From Actinomycetota bacterium (GTDB lineage: Bacteria > Actinomycetota > Actinomycetes > Propionibacteriales > Propionibacteriaceae), in assembly GCA_020161795.1 (NCBI GenBank), contig JAIUOR010000066.1, forward strand, positions 26,654 through 90,653: a stretch of DNA of 64,000 nt. The letters are read 5' to 3'. The notes beneath the pieces are model-generated. The model was not told where the DNA came from and made no database searches. It was given only the letters and a program-made list of their open reading frames with translations. The stretch's first letter is position 1. The number at the start of each line of letters is the position of its first letter. Position numbers and translations under genes: made by a program. This document shows positions 57,956 through 64,000 of the stretch, piece after piece.

Positions 57956-58621
57956 TCACCCGCGTGGCCCGATCAGGCCCTGTTCGTAGGCGAAGATCAC
58001 CAGCTGGGCGCGGTCGCGGGCGTCCAGCTTGGTCAGCAGGCGGCTCACGTGGGTCTTCACGGTCGCGTAGCTGACGCAGAGCTGGTCAGCGATCTCGGTA
58101 TTGGACAGCCCGGTGGCGATGGCCTGGAGCACCTCGATCTCCCGGTCGGTCAGCCGCTCGACCGCCACCGCGCCGGCCGGCGGCGGCACCGGGACGCGCC
58201 GCCGGAACTCCTCGATCAGGCGGCGGGTGGCCCGTGGTGCCAGCAGCGACTCGCCGGCGGCCACCACCCGCAGCGCCTCCAGCAGCCGTTCGGGGTCGGT
58301 GTCCTTCGGCAGGAACCCGCTGGCGCCGGCCCGGAGCGCCGCGAAGACGTTCTCGTCGTGATCGAAGGTGGTCAGCACCAGCACCCGGGTACCGGCGGTG
58401 CCCGGGTCGCCGATGATCCGGCGGGTCGCCTCGAGCCCGTCGATCCCCGGCATCCGGATGTCCATCAGCAGCACGTCGGGGTGATGCAGCCGGGCCAGCG
58501 CGACCGCGGCTACGCCGTCAGCGGCCTCACCCACCACCTGGAATCCGGGCTCATGGCGCAGCAGAACAGCCAGGCCGCTGCGGATCAGCGCCTCGTCGTC
58601 GGCGATCCCGACTCGGATCAT
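57956..58621 (-). CDS. NarL/LuxR-type response regulator
   Basis: A 221-residue DNA-binding response regulator. The receiver has IRVGIADDEALIRSGLAVLL, the phospho-acceptor Asp in VLLMDIRMPGIDG, and Lys in GFLPKDTD. The LuxR helix-turn-helix is LTDREIEVLQAIATGLSNTEIADQLCVSYATVKTHVSRL. TGATG overlap with the kinase. Target genes unknown. Confidence 0.93.
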   Translation of the reverse strand: MIRVGIADDEALIRSGLAVLLRHEPGFQVVGEAADGVAAVALARLHHPDVLLMDIRMPGIDGLEATRRIIGDPGTAGTRVLVLTTFDHDENVFAALRAGASGFLPKDTDPERLLEALRVVAAGESLLAPRATRRLIEEFRRRVPVPPPAGAVAVERLTDREIEVLQAIATGLSNTEIADQLCVSYATVKTHVSRLLTKLDARDRAQLVIFAYEQGLIGPRG

Positions 58622-59778
58622 CACTCCTCCTGACCGCGGGGCAGCTCTGCCACCACCTCGTATCCTCCACCTGGCAACGGGCCCAATCGCAGGCTGCCGT
58701 TCCAGACCGCGACCCGTTCCCGCATCCCCAGCTGGCCATGACCGTCGCCGACCGGCTCGGCGGAGCTGGCGGGTCCGACGTCGCGAACGCTCAGCCGCAC
58801 CAGTTCGGGTGCGTAGGCGATCTCCACCCGGGCCGTCCGGGCAGCGGAGTGCCGCAGAACGTTCGTCAGCGACTCCTGCAGCAGCCGGTAGGCGGTCAGG
58901 TCCATCGCCGGCGGCAGCGGCCAACTCTGCCCGGTGCGGCTCACCGTCACGGTGAGCCCGGCGGCCGCGAGCCCGCCGACCAGCCCGTCCAGCTCCGCGA
59001 GACCCGGGGAGCCACCGAGGTCTTCGGCCGGATCCCGCAAGGCGCCCAGTATCCGGCGGACGTCCTGCAGGGAGGCCCGGCTCCGTTCGGCGATCGCCTG
59101 CAGCGCGGCCCTGGCTTCCGCCGGGTCGGTCTCGACCACGCGTGCCCCGACGCCGGCCTGGAGGGCTATCGCGCCCAGGGAGTGGCCCACCACATCGTGC
59201 AGTTCGCGGGCGATCCGCAGCCGCTCCGCGGTGACGGCCGACTCGGCAGCGGTCGCCCTGGCCCGCTCTGCCTCGACGACCCGTTCGGCCAGGAGCCCGA
59301 CGGCGCGGGTGCGGGAGCGCGCCGCGCGGCCCAGTCCGAAAGCGCCTGCGAAGAGCGCCAGGTTGGTGACGGCGACGCCCCAGCCGAAACGATCCGGCGC
59401 GAGCGCTGCGATCGCCACCAGCACCAGCGCGCAGTACCCGGCGCCGAGAGCCGCGATCCGGCCCGGACAACCGGCCGCCACGGCGTAGGCCGCCAGGAAC
59501 AGCGCCGCACCGATGACCGCCGTGCCCTCGCCGAGCGCGAGCAGCGCGACGACCGGGATCGAGCCGGTGACGAGCGTCACCAGTGGCCGGCGGCGCAGCC
59601 ACGCGTAGGGCAGGGCGGCGGCTGCGAGCAGCGCCAGCCGCCAGCCCAGCGGCAGCGGCCCGGACGAGGTGGCGCCGCTGATCAGGGCGGCGATCAGCAG
59701 CACGGCTACCAGCCCCCCGTCGAACACCCAGGGGGAGCGCCGGTCGAACTGCCGCAGTCGCTGCCAGGTGGTGCCCAC
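58621..59778 (-). CDS. Sensor histidine kinase (HisKA_3 family)
   Basis: A 385-residue kinase with several N-terminal membrane helices (VFDGGLVAVLLIAALISGA, LALLAAAALPYAWL, LVTLVTGSIPVVALLAL, GAALFLAAYAVAAG, AALGAGYCALVLVAIAAL). The phosphorylated His is in RIARELHDVVGHSLGAIALQ. The ATPase N box is LLQESLTNVLRHSAARTARV and the G box GDGHGQLGMRERV. GTG 59778 appears leaderless (-10 TAGGTT at 59785-59790). Signal unknown. Confidence 0.92.
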   Translation of the reverse strand: MGTTWQRLRQFDRRSPWVFDGGLVAVLLIAALISGATSSGPLPLGWRLALLAAAALPYAWLRRRPLVTLVTGSIPVVALLALGEGTAVIGAALFLAAYAVAAGCPGRIAALGAGYCALVLVAIAALAPDRFGWGVAVTNLALFAGAFGLGRAARSRTRAVGLLAERVVEAERARATAAESAVTAERLRIARELHDVVGHSLGAIALQAGVGARVVETDPAEARAALQAIAERSRASLQDVRRILGALRDPAEDLGGSPGLAELDGLVGGLAAAGLTVTVSRTGQSWPLPPAMDLTAYRLLQESLTNVLRHSAARTARVEIAYAPELVRLSVRDVGPASSAEPVGDGHGQLGMRERVAVWNGSLRLGPLPGGGYEVVAELPRGQEE

Positions 59779-59784
59779 ATGGGC

Positions 59785-59790
59785 AACCTA
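59785..59790 (-). promoter_or_regulatory. -10 box (TAGGTT) for the two-component operon
   Basis: Six bases before the minus-strand GTG 59778. Confidence 0.45.
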
Positions 59791-59942
59791 GTGGCGCCCA
59801 ACCCGCGCTACAACGGAAACCGGATTGATCTACGGCATCCGTCTGGAGGATGACGTGGCCGGCTCGGATCCGCCTCGGCAGCCGGCCGAAATCGTCCTGG
59901 TGTCCGACGACCCGCGAGGGGCATCCGGTCGACGCTGGGGGC

Positions 59943-61451
59943 ATGCAACAGTTCGCTGAAGTCATCCAACCCGTCGACTCCCCACCTCCCTCCCGCCCGA
60001 TCGAATGGCCAGGCCCGATCGCAGCCACCCTGATCAGCATCGGTGCCGGCTGGCTCTCGGGCGTGCTCCTCCCGCTCGGCCCCACCACTGCCGCTCACGG
60101 AATCGCCCTGATGCTCGGCGGCGCGGCCACCGGCGCGCTGGCCGGGCTGGGCATGCGTTCCCGCTGGGCGATGCTGCTGGCGCCCGCCGCCTATCTGGTG
60201 GCACTGGAGGCCGCCCGCGGCACCGACGGCGTACCCAGCGTGGGCGAGCTCAGGCTGGACAGCAGCTATGGGGTACTCGCCTTCCTGCTCGGACGGGTGA
60301 TCCCGGCCGGGCTCGCGGTGATGCCGATGGTGCTCGCCGCGGACTGGGGCTCCGACCACATCCGCCGTGGCTGCCAGGGTCGCCCCCCGTCCCGGATGAT
60401 CGCCCCCACCGTCATCCTGGGCGTCGTGGCCGGCCTGCTGGCCTGGCCGGCCAGCACACCAGCGCTCGCCGGGACGGACGGACGTCCGCTCCCCGGTGCG
60501 GTGGCGGAACTGGTGCGGGTTCGGCTGGGCGGCCACGACCAGTGGATCCAGGTGCGCGGCGCCAGCCGCGAGCTCCCGATCCTGCTCTACCTCAGCGGCG
60601 GGCCGGGCCAGAGCGACCTGGCCTACTCCCGCGTCCTGCTGGACGGGCTGACCCAGGACTTCCTCGTGGTCGGCTGGGACCAACGCGGGGCCGGCAAGTC
60701 CTACCCGGCGCTCGATCCGGCTACCCTCACCCTCGACCGGGCGGTCGCCGACGCGGTCGAACTGGCCGAGTTCCTGCGTGACCGCTACGACCAGGATCAG
60801 GTTGTGCTGATGGGGGAATCCTGGGGATCGCTGCTCGGCGTGCTGGCGGTGCAGCGTGCGCCGCAGCTCTTCCGGGCCTTCGTCGGCAGCGGTCAGATGG
60901 TGAGCGTCCTGGAGACGGACCTGCGGATCTACCACGACCTGCTGGACGCTGCGCAGCGGACCGGCAGCACCGAACTGGCGGCCAGACTGTGGGAATCCGG
61001 GCCACCGCCGTACGCCGACCCGCTCGACTACGCCTTCGTGATGGCCCACTACCCGTTGCTGGAGGGCAGCTACCTGCCGCCGGCCGCCTATCGGCAGCGC
61101 GGTGAGCGCTCCGGGATCGGCCCGATGGGGATTCTCGGCCAGGAGTACGGCGCCGTGGAGAAGGTCAACGTGCTGCGCGGCCTGCTGGACATGTTCTCCG
61201 TGCTGTATCCGCAGTTGCAGGGAGTCGACCTGCGGCGGGACGCGCCGCGGCTGGAGGTGCCCGTGATCGTGCTGGAGGGCAGCAACGAGCTGGCCGCCCG
61301 GGTCGAGCCGGCCAGGGAGTGGTTCGACGCGCTCGACGCCCCCCGCAAGGAGTTGCACGCCCTGCCCGATTCGGGACACTCGGTGGCCTTCGAACAGGCC
61401 GACGAACTGCGCCGCATCCTGCTCGCCGAGCTTGCGCGCAGCCAGCCCTGA
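59943..61451 (+). CDS. Membrane-tethered alpha/beta hydrolase (prolyl-iminopeptidase-like)
   Basis: A 502-residue protein. Five hydrophobic segments lie at residues 19-180 (IAATLISIGAGWLSGVLLPL, HGIALMLGGAATGALAGLG, AMLLAPAAYLVALEA, SYGVLAFLLGRVIPAGLAV, MIAPTVILGVVAGLLAW). The hydrolase follows: oxyanion LYLSGGPGQSDLA, WDQRGAGKS, nucleophile Ser in LMGESWGSLLGV, and catalytic His in LPDSGHSVAFEQ. The SGGPG and DQRGAGKS motifs match proline iminopeptidase-type enzymes. The N-terminal membrane domain is an unusual fusion. ATG 59943 is chosen; an upstream ATG exists at 59850. Confidence 0.78.
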   Translation: MQQFAEVIQPVDSPPPSRPIEWPGPIAATLISIGAGWLSGVLLPLGPTTAAHGIALMLGGAATGALAGLGMRSRWAMLLAPAAYLVALEAARGTDGVPSVGELRLDSSYGVLAFLLGRVIPAGLAVMPMVLAADWGSDHIRRGCQGRPPSRMIAPTVILGVVAGLLAWPASTPALAGTDGRPLPGAVAELVRVRLGGHDQWIQVRGASRELPILLYLSGGPGQSDLAYSRVLLDGLTQDFLVVGWDQRGAGKSYPALDPATLTLDRAVADAVELAEFLRDRYDQDQVVLMGESWGSLLGVLAVQRAPQLFRAFVGSGQMVSVLETDLRIYHDLLDAAQRTGSTELAARLWESGPPPYADPLDYAFVMAHYPLLEGSYLPPAAYRQRGERSGIGPMGILGQEYGAVEKVNVLRGLLDMFSVLYPQLQGVDLRRDAPRLEVPVIVLEGSNELAARVEPAREWFDALDAPRKELHALPDSGHSVAFEQADELRRILLAELARSQP

Positions 61452-61478
61452 CCCACCCTTGCCCGAGCCCCGCCGGGC

Positions 61479-61820
61479 CTACCAGCCGGGCTCCGGCGCG
61501 ATGAGCGGGATCCACCGTCCGCCGGAGCGCCGGTAGACCCGCAGCCCTACGGTCTCGGCGACGACCGCCACCGCCTCCGCCATCGTGGTTGCGGCCCGCC
61601 AGGCACGGGCGTCCTCGTCGGCGTCGTTCCCGGTGGGCTCCAGGAATCTGACCACCACGCGCGGGACGCCGTCGCCGCGCAGCACCGGCTCGACGTCGAC
61701 GAAGGCGTCCTCCACCACCCGTGCGTCCGCCACCGCCGCGCGGGCGGCGTCCAGAACTGACTCGGGCAGAACACCGGGGCGGGCATCGAGGATGCCCAGG
61801 CTGGCTCGAAACGACGGCAC
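61479..61820 (-). CDS. Small conserved protein of unknown function
   Basis: A 113-residue soluble protein read from GTG 61820 with GGGAG upstream. It has VPSFRASLGILDARPGVLPE, VDVEPVLRGDGVPRVVVRF and LRVYRRSGGRWIPLI. No family name is recognised. It is divergent from tyrS. Confidence 0.55.
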   Translation of the reverse strand: MPSFRASLGILDARPGVLPESVLDAARAAVADARVVEDAFVDVEPVLRGDGVPRVVVRFLEPTGNDADEDARAWRAATTMAEAVAVVAETVGLRVYRRSGGRWIPLIAPEPGW

Positions 61821-61971
61821 GGTTGCTCCCTTCCCCACGGCGCCCCCACTGTACGAAACGGCACTGACACGACCGGCGCCGACACTGCGTAACGGCGCGA
61901 CTCTGCCGGGTCCCTCGGCGAGGTTGGCATCCGCTTGGAGGCCGGTGGGCGAGCGGAGCAGGCGACGCCGA

Positions 61972-61977
61972 TAGGCT
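61972..61977 (+). promoter_or_regulatory. -10 box (TAGGCT) for tyrS
   Basis: Eight bases before the ATG at 61986; the mRNA is likely leaderless or nearly so. Confidence 0.45.
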
Positions 61978-61985
61978 GGGCGATC

Positions 61986-63251
61986 ATGAACGCGGTACTC
62001 GACGAACTCAGCTGGCGGGGCTTCATCGCCCATTCCACCGATCCGGACGCGCTGCGCGCCCGCCTGGACTCCGGGCCGGTCACCTTCTATGTCGGGTTCG
62101 ACCCCAGCGCGCCGAGCATCCATATGGGCAACCTGGTGCAGCTGATGCTGGCCCGCCTGCTGCAGGCCGCCGGGCACCGTCCGCTGATTCTCGTGGGCGG
62201 CTCGACCGGGCTCATCGGCGATCCCAAGCAGACATCGGAGCGGAACCTCAACCCAACCGAACTGGTCCATGAATGGGTGGAGCGGATCCACGCCCAGGTG
62301 TCGAAGTTCGTCAGCTTCGACGGCTCGAACGGTGCCACTGTCGTCAACAACTACGACTGGACGGCCGGGCTCTCCACCCTCGACTTCCTGCGCGACATCG
62401 GCAAGCACTTCAGCGTCAACCGGATGCTTGATCGCGACGTGGTGAAGCGACGGCTGGAGTCCGGGATCTCGTACACCGAGTTCTCCTACGTGCTGCTGCA
62501 GTCGCTGGACTACCTGGAATTGCATCGGCAGTACGGCTGCGAACTGCAGACCGGAGGCTCCGACCAGTGGGGCAACATCACCGCCGGTGTCGAGCTGGTC
62601 CGTCGTGCCGAAGGCACCCGGGTGCACGCCATGGCGACCCCGCTGCTGACCAAGGCGGACGGCACGAAGTTCGGTAAGACCGAGTCCGGCACGGTCTGGC
62701 TCGATCCGGCGATGACCTCGCCCTACGCCTTCCACCAGTTCTTCCTCAACGCCGAAGACAGCCAGGTGGGCAGCTACCTCAAGATCTTCACGACGCGCAG
62801 CGCGGCGGAGATCGCCGACCTGGAACGCCAGACCGTCGAGTCTCCGCACCTGCGCGCGGCCCAGCGGGCCCTGGCCGACGACATCACCGACCTCGTGCAC
62901 TCGGGCGCAGAGCGACAGGCCGCGACAGCGGCCGCCGGTGCCATCTTCGGACGCGGCGAGCTCGCCGAGCTGGACGCCGCCACGCTCGCGGCCGTCGCGA
63001 AGGAACTGGACGCCGGTGCGATGCCGGCCGGCGCCGACCCGCCCAGCGTCGTGGACGTCCTGTTGGCGAGCGGGGTGGTGGAGAGCAAGGGCGCTGCCCG
63101 GCGGGCGATCGCGGAGGGCGGTGCCTACCTCAACAACCAGCGCGTGACCGATCCGAACGCGGTGGTGACGGCCGGCGACCTCCTGGCGGGGGAGTACCTG
63201 ATCGTGCGTCGTGGGAAGCGGACAGTGGGCGCCGTCCAGGTGCTTCGCTGA
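61986..63251 (+). CDS. tyrS: Tyrosine-tRNA ligase
   Basis: Charges tRNA-Tyr. It is 421 residues. HIGH-like motif PSAPSIHMGNLVQLMLARLL; tyrosine-binding LQSLDYLELHRQYGCELQTGGSDQWGN; KMSKS-like loop KADGTKFGKTESGTVWLD; C-terminal S4 RNA-binding domain (SVVDVLLASGVVESKGAARRAI). ATG 61986 follows the -10 box. A hairpin terminator at 63270 precedes the rRNA promoters. Confidence 0.97.
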   Translation: MNAVLDELSWRGFIAHSTDPDALRARLDSGPVTFYVGFDPSAPSIHMGNLVQLMLARLLQAAGHRPLILVGGSTGLIGDPKQTSERNLNPTELVHEWVERIHAQVSKFVSFDGSNGATVVNNYDWTAGLSTLDFLRDIGKHFSVNRMLDRDVVKRRLESGISYTEFSYVLLQSLDYLELHRQYGCELQTGGSDQWGNITAGVELVRRAEGTRVHAMATPLLTKADGTKFGKTESGTVWLDPAMTSPYAFHQFFLNAEDSQVGSYLKIFTTRSAAEIADLERQTVESPHLRAAQRALADDITDLVHSGAERQAATAAAGAIFGRGELAELDAATLAAVAKELDAGAMPAGADPPSVVDVLLASGVVESKGAARRAIAEGGAYLNNQRVTDPNAVVTAGDLLAGEYLIVRRGKRTVGAVQVLR

Positions 63252-63269
63252 CCCGCGATTCGGGCGCCT

Positions 63270-63299
63270 CCGGGCGGTGTGCCGAGGCGACACGCCCGG
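63270..63299 (+). terminator. Terminator-like hairpin after tyrS
   Basis: CCGGGCGGTGT (63270-63280) pairs with ACACGCCCGG (63290-63299) with one bulged base. No T-run follows, as often in actinobacteria. Confidence 0.6.
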
Positions 63300-63312
63300 G
63301 CGTCCGGCCGAT

Positions 63313-63341
63313 TTGACCCCACCAGGCCAACCCCGTAATGT
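63313..63341 (+). promoter_or_regulatory. rRNA promoter P1
   Basis: TTGACC (63313-63318) and TAATGT (63336-63341) are 17 bases apart. Confidence 0.65.
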
Positions 63342-63506
63342 TCTGCGAGCGCTGCCGGTGACACGGACGGGTCGGAAGAGATTCCGATGAGGACGGATCG
63401 GAGCGCCGAACCCACCAAGATCAGCACGGATACGGTGTGCCTCCATGCCAGGAGCCATCAAGATCCGGGGGCTTGTTGCGGCCGGGGGAGCAGCGAGGAG
63501 CTCAGT

Positions 63507-63535
63507 TTGACACTGGGAACCGAGCGAACTAAAGT
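63507..63535 (+). promoter_or_regulatory. rRNA promoter P2
   Basis: TTGACA (63507-63512) and TAAAGT (63530-63535) are 17 bases apart. The downstream GTTGCCCC resembles mycobacterial rrn start regions. Confidence 0.75.
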
Positions 63536-63541
63536 AAGACG

Positions 63542-63811
63542 AGTTGCCCCAAGCGGCGGTGAAAGCCAAAGCGAGGTGTGCACCCGAAACTTGAGAACTC
63601 AACAGCGTGCTTAAAGTCAATGCACAATAAAGGCACTTTTAAAGTGCCAAATCAACCCCGTCACAGGGCGTGCGAGACGAAAGTCGAACACGCAGCGTCC
63701 GATTAAGGACACTGGACGGATTCCTTTGATTATTGAGCAGATTCAGCAATGAGTCTGCGTCAGTATCGAACTGAAGTTGACGGTGACTGGGCCTTACAGC
63801 CCGCAACCGAA
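63542..63811 (+). other. Leader of the rRNA operon
   Basis: Contains TTGAGAACTCAACAGCGTGC, similar to actinobacterial rrn antitermination leaders, and a perfect hairpin GGCACTT-TTA-AAGTGCC (63633-63649). The remainder should pair around 16S rRNA for RNase III processing. No ORF was seen here. Together with P1 and P2 it accounts for 63300-63811. Confidence 0.7.
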
Positions 63812-64000
63812 CATTTTCAACGGAGAGTTTGATCCTGGCTCAGGACGAACGCTGGCGGCGTGCTTAACACATGCAAGTCGAACGGTGAAGCGGAGCTTGC
63901 TCCGCGGATCAGTGGCGAACGGGTGAGTAACACGTGAGCAACCTACCCTTGACTCCGGGATAACAGTTGGAAACAGCTGCTAATACCGGATACGACCTCA
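63812..64000 (+). rRNA. rrs: 16S ribosomal RNA, 5' end (partial)
   Basis: Begins near TTTTCAACGGAGAGTTTGAT and continues CCTGGCTCAGGACGAACGCT, the universal 16S 5' region. The gene runs out of the window after CTAATACCGGATACGACCTC. The sequence is actinobacterial and fits Propionibacteriaceae. The exact 5' end is approximate. Confidence 0.97.

Overview
The window is a high-GC actinobacterial chromosome segment, most likely from the family Propionibacteriaceae. The reasons are: the mycothiol gene mshC; an SdhCAB-type succinate dehydrogenase; DUF2469 beside rnhB; the gene orders smc-ftsY-ffh-rpsP-KH-rimM-trmD and infC-rpmI-rplT-pheST-arg; GTG starts with many apparent leaderless promoters (a TAnnnT -10 box 6-8 nt before the start codon); and the 16S rRNA 5' end. 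No phage, IS transposase or CRISPR array was seen.

Layout. 1-10216: end of smc, a small membrane protein, an ECF sigma factor with a membrane-anchored beta-propeller partner, the SRP pair ftsY/ffh, an amidohydrolase, and the rpsP-KH-rimM-trmD translation cluster. 10217-11058: a long repeat-rich spacer made of decayed copies of the trmD tail followed by about 170-bp tandem repeats. 11059-14557: sdhCAB. 14798-20054: rplS, lepB, rnhB, DUF2469, yraN, yifB/comM and dprA. 20056-27228: a PQQ-like lipoprotein, an M20 dipeptidase, a HelD-type helicase, and a second sigma/anti-sigma/lipoprotein module. 27233-28865: an oxidoreductase, a decayed AraC-type regulator and tRNA-Leu(GAG). 29005-36131: an M20 peptidase, a YdeI-family protein, an aldo/keto reductase, uppP, mshC, hisE/hisG, and PH-like and SseB-like proteins. 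36216-42145: infC with an attenuator leader, rpmI, rplT, a SpoU-family rRNA methylase, and pheST.

42142-49595 is a self-contained carbohydrate locus: ABC importer, GH1 and GH2 glycosidases, and a LacI regulator with matching TGCA-core operators at both promoters. Then follow a NagD-like phosphatase and an exported endonuclease/phosphatase. 51569-57904 is the arginine operon argC-J-B-D-R-H, without argF or argG. It carries two copies of a short palindromic repeat, one inside argB and one forming a 22-codon mini-ORF between argD and argR. The window ends with a NarL-type two-component pair, a membrane-tethered alpha/beta hydrolase, a small conserved protein, tyrS, and the tandem promoters, leader and 5' end of a 16S rRNA gene.

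Most of the window is housekeeping. The most unusual material is small-scale: the two palindromic coding repeats of the arg operon, which differ by a compensatory base change; the amplified 3' tail of trmD; the 170-bp repeats before sdhCAB; structured leaders before infC, rplS and helD; and the predicted LacI operator set. No large system looked entirely unprecedented. The sigma module at 24952-27228 is the least characterised multigene unit.
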